A stretch of DNA of 64,000 nucleotides from Branchiostoma floridae. Lineage: Eukaryota; Chordata; Leptocardii; Amphioxiformes; Branchiostomatidae. The notes under the pieces are model-generated. The model searched no databases. It was not told the origin of the DNA and saw nothing but the letters and a program-made list of their open reading frames with translations. Shown here one piece after another: positions 34,101 through 45,386 of the stretch. Both the position numbers and the translations under genes were made by a program. Each line of letters starts with the position of its first letter. Position 1 is the first letter of the stretch. The DNA lies in NCBI RefSeq assembly GCF_000003815.2, contig NC_049986.1, forward strand, positions 7,976,779-8,040,778, read 5' to 3'.

Positions 34101-37100
34101 TTCAGCATATCAGTAGATTGTCACAAATCATCATACTTCATAACATCAAAGTTTTCTCTAAAGTGGGAGCTGATTCTTTGGCAAGCATAAAATTCTGATT
34201 GACCGGAGATATCTACTTCTGGTCAACATGTTACTGTATTCTTCAGTTGTGACCTGTCTGACAGTACTTACCTCCTCAAGAAGCCTTAGACTGCCACATT
34301 TTTCCTTAAAATCCTCCTAAAAAATGCCACATAGGGAAAAACCCACACCTCCACTCCACTTCCTTGCAATGACCCCATATAGGTTTTCTACAAAAATCTG
34401 TGGCATTGTATAATACATTCATGTAAAGCTCTTTAATAATTGAGGTTTTAAACATCATTAAGGAGATCTTACCCTGCCAAAGAGCTCAAAGATCTCCCTG
34501 GCATCGTCCATGACATCCTTCCCTACGTACATCCTCAGTACCACAGCCAGCTGGGCAAACATCTCCTTCACATTCTCAGGCATCTCTCGCAGATCTGGGG
34601 AAATATGAAGAAATATTATAAACTCTCATATCCTTCCATCCATGTATGGAGGTTTTGTTTTTGCTGTGTCTGGATGTTTATCATGGTGTGTTTGTAGTTA
34701 TGTGAATACAGTAGAATACACAAGAAGTAAGTGGGGAATTGTGTCACTTCTAAAAGTGACAGCATGATGAATTCATAGGTGGTAGGACTGTTCAATCAAG
34801 GACGTTTGGTTCAATTATCAGAAATGACAGACATTCCAGGTCATGGGGTCAATGGAAGAGGCTACTAATTTACAGGTAGGTACATATTGATGTCGGTCTG
34901 TCTGTTTGTTTGTGTATTCATTGACGTTCCATAAGTTAGTCACTTTCACATTCACACTTTGAATTAGTCTACAGTGGAAGCAAAATACTACTCATGAGGC
35001 CAAATTTTTTGCAGACCAATATCAGTATGTATACAAACATTTGAATATGTCTGCTTGGAGATATTCTTTTTTTTTTTTTTCAATATAGAAAATTTTGTAT
35101 AATTCACTCACTTGACTGCAGCTCATCAATGGAGTTTCCTGGTACACCAGGGCTGTCTGTTTTCTGTTTGAACAGAAAAAAATTACTTAAAAGAAACTAG
35201 TAAAAGTTAATACCAAAAAAAGGACTAGAAGTCGGAAGGTTTTGGCTAAGATTGGGTAACAGGACACACAAAATTTTCCTCAGTCTATATGTTATTCAAT
35301 CCAAAGAAAAATGGGGTTTATCTTTGAAAAAAAATTTTTTTGAGATAAGTGCAAAACTTACAGTTTTGTTGATGATGCGTGCAATGAGCCTGATACTGTC
35401 TGTCGGTGTCTCTGGCTTGACTGTCTTGATGGACTTGCACTCAGACTTGTGTTCCGTCCAGGCTGCTTTCTGAAAATCAAGAATCATAATCATTCCACCA
35501 CGCTATAATTTGTAAATGCCACAGCAACTGAGAACTATTACACTAATTTTCCACTTGTGTATTAGTTCTTTGCTAGAATAACTTGTGTAGCAACGTCAAA
35601 TATGGGAAATGTTGATACGAAAATTCCTTCAAATTACATGTGGTGTAAACAGAATCAAGTCCTCTAATTGGTAACCTTAAGTTAGAATGAAAACTTATTT
35701 ACAAATTTTCAAAAAACCCTCACCATGTAAGGGCCAAAGAATTATAAGGTGAGGGAGCCAATTTGATGTCAAAAGTCAGCATACTAGTATAAAGATAGAC
35801 ATTGTTTATTGAACACAAACTAAAACTATGTGAACTTAGTAGAGTAATACTTCACACATGCAAATAAAAGCAAAGTCAAAACCTTACCTGGCATTTCCCA
35901 TCACAGTATCTGGCAAACTTACAGCCAGAGCATCTGGACATGTCATCTTTTCTGTATATCCAAAAATATCAAAGAAATTCAACAATCATTACAATGGAAA
36001 TAAGAAAACTTTAAATACTAAAGCTGTGAACTGATCACTAATAGTATTACTATAAATGTACCAATGCACCAAATTTCAAATAATATCTTTGCTAGAGTTT
36101 TTTTATTCTTGTGAGACATTTCCAGTAATATATGTAAGACTTCAATGAGCCAAATTACTTCTGGTACTACACTAATAGTGTATTCTTACATTCAGCTAAT
36201 GTTACAAGTACAACATGTACTGGGCTGTTTGCTAAGTTACATCTATTGTGCTGATATTTAGATGGTGTTTATTCATTGTTTTAATCTCAAAGGATGGACA
36301 GTATATAATTCTTTTAATCTGCAGTGTACCAGAGAGGTTCTATATAACCTCATTGAATGTACTTTGTAAGAGGGTCTGCATGGGGGGTCCCGACAACGAT
36401 TTACGCTGTATTCAGAAGAACCTTCTACGTTTTACGCTAAATCAAGGAAGGCAATTACGCTAAATTTGGTCGCCTCGCTACGAATTACGTAGATAAGATG
36501 GTTTTCCCTACGACTTACGGGAAATAAAAACAGACTGCCTACGCCTTACGGAAAAGAGCATGCAGACCCTCTTGTAATATTGAATATGTGGTGTATGACA
36601 CCAACAACTGCTGTCTGTTCTCCATTTGTATTACATTGTGGTAATTCAAATTAAATAAGAAAACCATACATATATAATTTCTGGTCTTGCTGCCCTTGAA
36701 GTTCAACATTATTGAATGTGGAAGGATAAAAGTTGTCAGCCTTTTAAAAGCATCATTATAAAAGCATAGTACAGGCATGCTGATCCAAAAGTCATAACAA
36801 AGTACAGTACATGGTGACATTCAGAGGTTCTAAAGCATGGGCTTTTAAACTACTCTAGTACTATAGGTTCAGCTTCTTCTTCCCAGTTAGTGATGTTGAT
36901 AACATAGCTTGAAATGTGAACATGCCCAACCGTTTGTCTGATTGGCACCAGTCACATCTGCACAGTGCGCATGACACGCGTCAAGGCTGGACCAACACTT
37001 GTGACATTCCGCAAATTCTCTTCCAAATTTGGGTCCACGTGTGTTCTAGAAGCCACTGTCAGCTGTCGCACTACACAGACCCTAGATCTTTCTGGAAGCT

Positions 37101-37612
37101 TCTCTAAAATCCCTCCACAATCTAGCAAAATTTTCATTTGTAAAACCAAACAGAAGTAAATTATAGATTTCTACTCTCATGAAAAATAAATATTGTGTCG
37201 TCTGCTACTAAGCTGTTTGTCGCACATGACTAAATTTCAAGCAAGAAGATATACTGAAAGATATGTTAGGCAAAATATTTTGTATATAATTCAATCAAGA
37301 TTGAAAATCTTAAATCCATACGGAACAACATGTAGGGCTTAACTTCCTATATATAATACGTTATGCGAGCAAAAACTCAAGAAAAGAAATGACAGATTCT
37401 ACGATACGCCCCCCTCCCCGTTCGCACTTGGTGAGATTAAAGTTGCCATACCTTGCAAAGCAAAAGTCACAGCGCTTTCCTCTCTCGCTGTTACAGAGGA
37501 CATAGGCGTAGGGGTCGGCTGCCCGCACTAAGTTCCCCGGTTTGAAGACTTTGGTGGCACAAAGGCCCCTTCCTTTCTCTGCAGACGAAAATATTTCCAC
37601 TCCGTCCGCCAT
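28163..37612 (-). CDS. SMYD3: SMYD3-like SET/MYND lysine methyltransferase
   Basis: Thirteen exons, 5' to 3': 37612-37452, 35951-35888, 35469-35362, 35163-35112, 34594-34473, 34060-33993, 33583-33481, 32943-32833, 32370-32307, 31625-31491, 30043-29869, 29181-29073 and 28282-28163. Together they encode 463 aa with every phase matching. Order: split SET start with GRGL (about residue 15), MYND zinc finger (residues 47-75, CDFC...CSGC...YC...C), SET core with the catalytic NHSC motif (197-200) and GEE, a post-SET Cys cluster (CKCPRC), and a C-terminal helical TPR-like domain. Family members transfer methyl groups from SAM to lysines of histones and signalling proteins. Similarity in the MYND and SET parts is closest to SMYD3; extra residues and cysteines after the SET core (exons 9-10) make it longer than human SMYD3 (428 aa). 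Introns carry MITEs and a set of duplicated exon fragments. Confidence 0.92.
30098..30632 (-). repeat. Four tandem partial copies of SMYD3 exon 11
   Basis: Copies at about 30098-30184, 30256-30340, 30390-30478 and 30541-30632 repeat the first part of exon 11 (30043-29869) plus its acceptor, separated by TG-rich spacers. Most still read EPKEGLRLAERLLERQQQ-like on the minus strand; the second is shortened. They stop in the spacer before the rest of the exon. Confidence 0.9.
31690..32029. mobile_element. MITE in SMYD3 intron 9, best-preserved copy
   Basis: Ends are CAGGGTTGTAGCCAG and CTGGCTACAACCCTG, perfect 15-bp inverted repeats; 340 bp. Same family as 27807-28118. Confidence 0.9.
33285..33470 (+). 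repeat. Dispersed repeat with hairpin end in SMYD3 intron 7
   Basis: GCCAAGGTCACACACCAGGG, a body with ACCAAATATCATTACAATCC, a CACA-rich stretch and AATACCTCTGTTTTTCATGG, ending at the exon 7 donor region. Confidence 0.7.
36368..36573. mobile_element. MITE in SMYD3 intron 1
   Basis: AAGAGGGTCTGCATG at the left and CATGCAGACCCTCTT at the right are exact reverse complements; 206 bp with internal repeats of TTACGC and TACGACTTACGG-like words. Confidence 0.9.
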
Positions 37613-38546
37613 CTTAGTTTGTCTGCCTCGACTTGGTTTGGATTCCCAAAGGGAGTTCCCAGGACGGCACAAACCAAAATAACCTTAGGGGTGTCCATAA
37701 TATGAAATATATTTTGTGTATAATCATGTTTAATGCTTTGACCAGAATACCATTTCTAGCTAAAATAGTATCTAGCAATTTGATTAGAGACCACTTTAAA
37801 TAGCATAATAGTTTACAACAGCTTGTATACCGTGTTCTTATGGAGATAATCAAGTGGAATAAATGGGGTGAAAGGTCAACCTTTTTTTCTCCAGGAGAAG
37901 AATCCACCTTTTCGGCTGCAGTTTTGTGGTCATATACAACGTTCTGTTATCATTTATACGTACAATTTCACAACCAAGGGGCCATTGACATCATATATAA
38001 GTCAGTGTCCTAGCGATTTGTCGAAGTCTGTTGTTATAAGTCATCAGATGTCCCTGTTTCTTCAGAAAATATGTGCACCCCGGGCCCCCCTCCCTCTTCA
38101 GCTTGTAAACAGTAACTTCTTGATTTTCAACAAGGAGGTTGAAATTTAAAGACAACGCTAGTATCAGGTTGGCTTTCAGAAGGTTAGTAATTTTTATAAC
38201 CTAGATCTTTAATGATATAAAGTACTTTTAGGTAGATGAAATTTATTAAACTTAGTAAACAGAATACGTATCAGTAGTAACAATAGCACCGCCAAACCGA
38301 CCATGCCAAATGGTTCTGTGCCTTTTGGAGTAATCGTTTGCATGCTGGCTTTGTGGTCTGGTGGCCCGGGATCAGTGCCGGTTTGATTCACGAGAGTCAG
38401 GATATTGTTTCTGTTTGTTTCTACTCCTTTCATATGCCAGATGTGTTTTGTTTATGTTTTCAACTCAGTATGATGTATACTATTATCCATGAATTATGCA
38501 TGTGTAGTTCAAACCTTAAAGTGGTTTATTGGTTTCTCTTCTCCAG
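37613..38546. other. Shared 5' region of SMYD3 and BTB-ZF
   Basis: 934 bp separate the two divergent start codons. Promoter elements are not obvious. A monomeric tRNA-like SINE lies at 38285-38430. CTTCTCCAG directly before the BTB-ZF ATG looks like a splice acceptor, so a non-coding first exon probably lies in this region. Confidence 0.5.
38285..38430 (+). mobile_element. tRNA-like SINE monomer
   Basis: ACCGACCATGCCAAATGG, then GGTGGCCCGGGATCAG, then a tail TTTCTACTCCTTTC; the same module occurs twice inside the intron at 38682-39134. Confidence 0.7.
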
Positions 38547-40502
38547 ATGGCAGGTACCCTGAACCCCCCCACGGCTCGGAGCAGCCCGCAGCGCTCGTCA
38601 CGTGTTAGCCTGCCTAGACAGCTACAGCAGCAGCTGAACCTACAGAGGAATTCTCGCATGTTCTGCGACATAACGCTGCAGGTGCGTAACAGTGTAACTA
38701 CCAAGCCGACCATGCCAAATGGCTCTGGGCTCTGAGCCTTGTGGCATAATCGCTTGCATCCTGGGTTTGTAGTCTGGTAGCCCGTGATCAGCGCGGGTTT
38801 AAATCCTGGGAGTCAGGATATTGTTTCTTTCTGTTCCTTTCTCAGAATCTCACATTGGTTCCCATGCCGACCCTGTAAGTGAGGCTAGAAGATGTTCCAC
38901 ACAGTGATATCAAACTCGGAGATTCAAGGACGAATCTTGAAAAGGAAACGGGAGTAGTCACTACTGTAACATGGGGCTTGAGCACTACCAAACCAACCAT
39001 GCCAAACGGCTCTTGGCCTTTTGGCGTAATTTTTTGCATGCAGGGTTTTTTGGTCTGGTGGCCCGGGATCGGCACAGGTTCGAATCCCGGGATTTAGGAC
39101 ATTGTTTATTTCTGTTTCTACTCCTTTCTTACAGGTGCAAGGAGCAAGGTTCCCCGTCCACAAGTGCGTCCTAGCAGCCTTCTCCCCCCACTTCTCCCTC
39201 TTACTCTCTAACAGTGACAGAACGGTGGTCGAACTGAACACTCTCACAGAAGTAGGCGTGAGAGCGGTAATCGACTTCATGTACACGTCAGACTTCGTTC
39301 TTACGCAGGACAACATCGTGGCGATATCTGCGGCAGCGTGGTACCTACAGATCACCGAACTGAGCCAAGACTGTCAAATGTACCTTATGAAGAACCTACA
39401 CGGAGGAGGGGTTGGTAGTGCTAGTCAGGAGAGACAGCGTTGTTCAGATACTTCTGTACAACAAGTGGCAATGAATAGTGCAAACAACATAAGGTGTGAC
39501 AACACGAGCAGAGCACAAGCTTTACAGGCCAATATGCAGGCATCACAGCCTTCACAGCAAGAATCAAATGTTTGTACGCCTACAGAGAATGAACCACAGC
39601 AGTTCTCTGAAGAATGGTTTGACGAAGAAATTCACAAGTCTCAGAGTCATGGTGTACAGGAAAATAAAGACAGACCTAGTACCAGTAGTTGTAGTAGTGT
39701 GCAGCAACTTGAACAGGTGTTCAAGCCAATGCAAGAAACTCACAGTTCTATATCTCAAAGTCATGGTGTTCTGGAAAATAAACACAAACCTAGTACGAGT
39801 AGTTGTGGCCAGCAACTCGAAGAGGTGTTAAGTAAACCAATGCAAGAACCTCACAGCTCTATATCTCAAAGTCACGGTGTTCTGGAAAATAGACACAGAC
39901 CTAGTACTAGTAGTTGTGCCCAGCAACTTGAAAAGGTGTTTAAACCAATGCAAGAACAGCCAATGGGGACAGAGGAAAATGATGTAATCACAATCAAGGA
40001 TGAGGATGATGAAAGTATGAGCCCGTTTACAACAGAGGAGAGTGCTTACAGCTTTGACTATGGTGCCAGCAATACTACCGGTACTCTTGCACTACCAGAA
40101 TACGGGATTCCTTTCTCAACTCCTTTAGAACACAGAGTAACAAGTGAGGGGGTTGTTGTAACTGCTCAAGCTAATCAGGATGTCTTTCAGAAAAACCTCC
40201 CATCTCATAGCGCTGTAGGGGTGAGTCAAGATCATGCCGCGAGACCATTTGAGTGCGGCCAGTGCAAGTTCAGGTTCAAGATGCTGTGTCACCTGAAGAC
40301 TCACGTGAGAATCCACACGGGGGAGAAGCCTTACCACTGCGTGGTGTGTCCATCACGGTTCACCCGCAAGGATCACCTGACGCTGCACCTGCGTACGCAC
40401 ACCGGTGAGAGACCCTATCAGTGTCCGCTGTGCCCGAACAGCTTCGCACAGAAATCTTCCTTAAACATGCACGTGGCAAGGAGACACAAGGACACTTCAT
40501 AG
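38547..40502 (+). CDS. BTB/POZ zinc-finger protein with three C2H2 fingers
   Basis: Two coding exons, 38547-38681 and 39135-40502, giving 500 aa. An acceptor-like CTCCAG directly precedes the ATG, so exon 1 is probably non-coding. Residues about 35-150 form a BTB/POZ domain (CDITLQ, then [20 protein letters not shown]). The middle is a disordered linker containing three repeats of about 40 residues (SHGV.EN, PSTSSC, QQLE, KPMQE) and an acidic stretch. Residues about 417-497 are three fingers joined by TGEKPY and TGERPY linkers, the last with H-x4-H. Such proteins bind DNA through the fingers and recruit corepressors through BTB; targets are unknown. No specific ZBTB orthologue is claimed. The coding intron splits the BTB fold and is made of a mobile element. 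Confidence 0.92.
38686..39131 (+). mobile_element. Composite tRNA-like element forming the BTB-ZF intron
   Basis: Two tRNA-like modules (about 38697-38840 and 38985-39120), the second with box B GGTTCGAATCC at 39078, flank a body containing CACATTGGTTCCCATGCC, GGAGATTCAAGGACGAATCT and GGGAGTAGT. CAGGTGC occurs immediately on both sides (38679-38685 and 39132-39138), as a target-site duplication would. The same module order is present in reverse at 46316-46790. Confidence 0.8.
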
Positions 40503-41010
40503 ACCTACAAGTGTTCATAGTATTCTGTAGATTGACCAAGGACACTTCATAGACCTACAAGTGTTCATAGTATTCTGTAGATTGACCAAGGACACTTCAT
40601 AGACCTACAAGTGTTCATAGTATTCTGTAGATTAACCAAGGACGCATCCTAGACCTACAAGTGTTAAGTCTGTAGATTTCAACCAAGGACACTTCATAAA
40701 CCTACTACAAGTGTCCATAGTTTTCTGTAGATTGACCAAGGACACATCCTAGACCTACAAGTGTTCATAGTATTCTGTAGATTAACCAATGACTGTAGAT
40801 TAACCAATGACACATCCTAGACCTACAAGTGATAATTCTGTAGATTTACCAAGGACACTTCATAAACCTACTACAAGTGTTCTTAGTATTCTGTAGGTTA
40901 ACCAAGGACACATCTTAGATCTACAAGTGTTCATAGTATTCTGTAGATTGACCAAGGACATATCCTAGACCTACAAGTGTTCATAGTATTCTGTAGATCA
41001 ACCAAGGACA
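40503..41010 (+). repeat. Tandem repeat in BTB-ZF 3' UTR
   Basis: Units of about 54 bp with ACCAAGGACACTTCATAGAC and CTACAAGTGTTCATAGTATT, roughly ten copies, some shortened. The array starts inside the last codons of the BTB-ZF ORF. Confidence 0.9.
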
Positions 41011-41184
41011 CGCTTAGGAAGAGGCATGTAAACAATAGTTATAGTGATAGCATAGCTCCAGATATTTTGCCTATCCAATTGTTCATTTGTAACACTACTT
41101 GTAAAAGTATCTACTAGCAGTCTTTAGTATTTCATGTAATACTATCAAATCACTGCATTTAGCCCATGAGGGCAAGAACATGCA

Positions 41185-41190
41185 AATAAA
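41185..41190 (+). promoter_or_regulatory. Poly(A) signal of BTB-ZF
   Basis: AATAAA about 680 bp after the stop and about 175 bp after the tandem array, which would place the whole array in the mRNA. Confidence 0.55.
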
Positions 41191-42096
41191 GATCATCGCA
41201 TTATTGCATCAGCACGTACAGGTACAATCAGTAGATACGTATGGCGGGTCTACACTTTCCTGCACATGTTCGTCACATGAACGTAGGCATATGTCTTTTT
41301 AACATTGTCAGATGATATAAAATACTGTCATGCGATCATCTTGGTCGGGTTATATGAATGATATCTGTGCGTGCATCAATTTTCGTCGGTTTCTAAAAAA
41401 CATATGTTTACGACCACACAATCGTACATACAAAGCAGCAAAATGACCAAATATATGCGGTAAGTTGAAGTACATCTTACAACGGATACTAATTTTGTCA
41501 TAATACTAACTCAAAGTTATTTGGAAATTTCAAAGGTCAAACTGGAAAATATGAAAGAACAAATATGAAGAATTTACGGATGGGGAAACCAAACTCTTGG
41601 TGTTCAGTCATTTGTTCAACCTCCAAGACTTCAAGGTAACTCTGTTCTGGCCAAATGTCTTTTTCCTCAGGTTCACATTAGTTTTAGGGTTCCTAGTGCA
41701 TGGATGTCATTCATATAATCGAATTAACATGGCCTATCATTAAAAAACAGAAAAACACAACGTTGCATACTAATGCTGAAAAATGAAGACAAATACGCAG
41801 TCTTTGTCTATCACTTTTTATTTCACGCTTCTTGGTTACATGGTTATAAGTATTATAGCCTATAACGATTTCATGGTCTTACGAGAGAAAGGCACATTCG
41901 CAATGCATGGAAACATGCATCTGCTGTGCGAGATACTCTCCAAGAAGAGAATAGGCCGCTGGAATTTATGGTTTTTGAGGAGGTTTTTGAAAGCAAAGAC
42001 ACGAGAAAACTGTCTCCCTGTGCCTTCTCGGAGCTTCTAACGTATCATTTGACCCTAAACTGATTCTCATGCAGGCGCACAAGAGTAAAAATCCAT
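41191..42096. other. Intergenic, no gene seen
   Basis: At about 41350-41410 there is a diverged piece of the repeat family seen at 9727 and 16446 (GATATCTGTGCGTGCATCAA). Otherwise nothing recognised. Confidence 0.45.
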
Positions 42097-42562
42097 ACAC
42101 TGCCCAAAATAATTTTTCTTGTTTTGCTTACCCCATGGACAATTCGTATATGAAGAAAAATATTCTTGCAGGAAGAAAATGTAGAATTAGATTCAAGAAA
42201 AGCAGGAAACTACAAAAAAATTATGGAAATTTAGCAAAATCTTCTACTTTTTTCTTATAATGCAAGAAAAAAAGTATAGAAATTCTTGTGTTTTTTTTTC
42301 ATAACCAGATTCAACTCTTAAGAAATACGAGAATTTTTTTCTTCCCTTTCTCCGAATATGACAGGACTTATTTCCTGGAAGCATTTTGGTAGTGTAAGAA
42401 AACGAATCTTAAATTATCTCAGAAGCTTAACAAGCGAAAATTTGCTTGGCCCATTGACAAGCACATTTTACTAAGATTTCTTGGAGACAGAACAATTTTC
42501 TTCTGGGAAGATAGATTTTCTGTGAGGAAGCAAAGCAAGAAAAAAAGCATTTTTGGCAGTGT
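42097..42562. mobile_element. MITE with ACTGCCCAAAA ends
   Basis: ACACTGCCCAAAATAATTTT at the left and AAGCATTTTTGGCAGTGT at the right are imperfect inverted repeats; the interior is rich in TTCTTG and CAAGAA words. No ORF. Confidence 0.75.
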
Positions 42563-42904
42563 AGAAATAAGGGGGGGGGGTTGATCTCACAGCTTGTGTT
42601 GGTGGGAATTTGACGTCATAGCGGAGGTTTTCTCCATGTTTCTTTATAAAGCAACATTCCCGACTGCCCGCCATGTTTTTGGTGTCTTGTTTTGGCGCTT
42701 TTGTTGATCTCTCTAATTCCTATTAGGCTTTCCTTTTATCCACCAGTCAAATCTTTACCTTAGCTGCCAGAGAAAGGCAAAACCTGACAAAATAGAAAGC
42801 CTGAAAAATACATAGGGCACTTAGCCGGAGCCTAACCTCTGCTTGGAGAGTGTAGTATATATCGGAGCCATCAACAATATACTGGCCAAGTATACTAACT
42901 ATAA

Positions 42905-42909
<5 letters not shown>

Positions 42910-42987
<78 letters not shown>
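42910..42987. repeat. (AT)n microsatellite
   Basis: About 39 TA units. An adjacent block at 42825-42855 is the right end (GAGCCTAACCTCTGCTTGG) of the MITE family found at 55.1 and 57.3 kb. Confidence 0.95.
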
Positions 42988-42989
<2 letters not shown>

Positions 42990-43129
42990 TAAGTATAATA
43001 CCACAGCAAGTTTGGAAATTTGCTTTTAGTCAAACAATACCTCTGTTGGGCCTTTATCAATTTGGTTATGAATCATTGCAAAGCCTCTCTATTTTCATTT
43101 ACAAGAGTTTATAACTTACTATTATCAAA

Positions 43130-43407
43130 CTGTCAAACTGTCCGTTGACGAGAGAACATGTAAATACTGTTCAGGGAAAGCAGTGGAAGATGAACTTCAT
43201 TTCATTTGTCAATTTTCACATTACAATTCCGAAAGAAAGGAACTTTTCCTTAAAATCTGCAAAACTTTCTCAAGCTTTTATCAACTTACCGACCAACAAA
43301 AATCAATCTTCTTGCTTAACTCGTCCAACCCCTTTATATATGAAAATGTTGGACAATTCATCTCCTACTGCATAAGGAAAAGAAGTCAAGCCCATCAAAT
43401 AGCTTGA
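43130..43407 (+). mobile_element. LINE ORF2 C-terminal fragment
   Basis: Frame reading CKYCSGKAVEDELHF, then SERKELF, then YENVGQFISYCIRKRSQAH and a stop. The C-x2-C and EDE-HF pattern is typical of the region after reverse transcriptase in LINE proteins. Related to the minus-strand fragment at 24448. Confidence 0.7.
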
Positions 43408-44689
43408 GTAGAAATAGATTTAGATAAGACAGACGTTATTTCCCTTTTGATTTATCTATGAATATCATTCAAGGACAATAGACGAGCTTTTCAATGACAT
43501 GAAACACACTGCCTATCATAAAATACAACAGGCTTATGATCATGGGGAATTGGGCCCTTTTTTCTCGGTAACTCGACCCACGAATGCACGTTCGTAGCAA
43601 ATGTGGAATCATAATATAAGACTAGATAAGTTTTTCAACGATGGATAATACAATGAAATTGATAAATTAACAACGGAAAAATATAATGGACTAAAAGCTA
43701 CTTTCCAAACTTTTACTGACAAGTTTATTCTAAAATCTAATGTCTTATAATATATATCTCTCAGACTCTCACCAACTTCCTATGATAAATTTCCGGATAT
43801 AGATGCTTGCTAATAAATATTAAGTATTCTTTACGATAAGCCTTAGCTTCTTCGTCACCTTAGAGGGGTCCTAAACTCCATAAGAGTGTGTTATTTTCCG
43901 ATATAGGCCTTTATTTTAGGAAGTAAAACACGCATGTTACTTCATATTGTATGATTAAGTACCCACTAGTATCGCGTACATCAAAAGGCATTCAGTATGG
44001 TGCTAAACTACCCAAGTTCTCTTTAAATAGAATTACGTTTCTAGTTTGGTAACAAAACCAATTTCAGGGGCAATGTTAAAAACTCGTTTGTGTTAGATGC
44101 CTTGTGAACAACTAGCCGTCTTGGTGTGCACATCGCCCCTTACGTATGGCGAAAATATCAACAATGAAGGAAGTGTCTACGTATAGGAAATGCATGGGTA
44201 GTGTCTGCATGGGTTTAGTAAGTTTTACAATCACACCTCGCGTAATTAACCACATGTGAAATTTTGCAGGCTGCTAATTTGGAATAAACAACACTCCCTT
44301 CTGGAGTTTAGTACCAAAAGATTGATCCTTTAATATGATAATATGTGATGACTTGAAGAAAATTGATGATATGTTATGATGTGATATAACATATGATATG
44401 ATGATGATAATGTAATGCTACCATTGTCCTATTTGTAGCGTGATATGTAATAGTATCTATATAATTTATCTAAAATCCATTGGAATATAGTCAGAATTGA
44501 TGACTGATTGTTAAAAGGTGCATTTGGAACAGATCTATATGTATTTGCCTTCCTGTTCTTATATTAAGCCTTGCTAACAGATATTGTTCTGAACCTAAAG
44601 TCATGTTTTAATTAATGTTTATTCTAGATTAAGTAGAATAAGGGCTTTTGGTGCTACAGAATAGCGTCACTATCTTGGTACAGATTCTT
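43408..44689. other. AT-rich intergenic stretch
   Basis: No open frame or clear repeat. It follows a LINE tail and may be its decayed 3' part. Confidence 0.4.
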
Positions 44690-44816
44690 ATATTGCAATT
44701 CATACTACAGTATGGGATTGCAATATATTGTTATATTGCAATCCATACATAGTATGGGATTGCAATATATTGTTATATTGCAATCCCATACTACAGTATG
44801 GATTGCAATATATTGA
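44690..44816. repeat. Triple palindromic tandem repeat
   Basis: TATTGCAATCCATAC and GTATGGGATTGCAATATATTG alternate three times, so each unit is itself an inverted repeat and the array can fold in several registers. Confidence 0.85.
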
Positions 44817-45386
44817 TTTTGCTTGGTTTCTTCTTCTTCTTCTCCTGTCAAATCTTCAATTGGATTCAACTTTTTCATTTTTGGGCCAACTGAGCTGAAA
44901 TTTGGCATGGAGGTAGGGATAGCAAATACCCCCAGACTTTTTCTTCACTTTTTTTATAGAGGCCTTAGAAATTATGATATTTAGGGTTTTTGGTCATTTT
45001 TAGATAAAATATATATATTTTGGGCCCCTGTGCCCTGGTATTAAACCCTAATGACCTGCAATTTGGTACAGAGGTGCATTGGACATATGAGTACAGGAAC
45101 TAATCAACACTTTCTTCATAGACCACTTCAAAAATTATTTATTTGGGGTTTTTTGGCCATTTTTGACTAAAATGTCTATTTTTGGCTCCTATGCCCTTGT
45201 AAGCAAATGTCGGCCTTTCTAGTTTTAAAATCATTTTAAACAATGAGGGTTTTTCAAGTGGAATACATCTGTTAAATCATGTATTGTGCTACTATGGCAG
45301 GGTTTCTGTAGGTAATTTGCATGATTTAGGGGCGCAGTCATCCTAATAGGGTCGTAATAGGGTCAATAGTGATGGAGATCGTTGTC
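44817..45386. other. Probable 3' UTR and flank of the vWA gene
   Basis: Two diverged copies of a unit with TTTTTGGCCATTTTTGACTA and GGCCCCTGTGCCC words occur at about 44990-45060 and 45150-45200. No gene seen. Confidence 0.4.

Noticed and set aside
39496-39831. Second plus-frame ORF inside BTB-ZF
   Set aside because: Shadow of the internal coding repeats of BTB-ZF.
41783-42040. 85-codon plus ORF with a hydrophobic N-terminus
   Set aside because: A Met plus hydrophobic run in AT-rich DNA without a family match, promoter or partner exon; too weak to call a gene.
42747-43004. Minus-strand ORF of alternating Ile-Tyr
   Set aside because: Translation of the (AT)n microsatellite.
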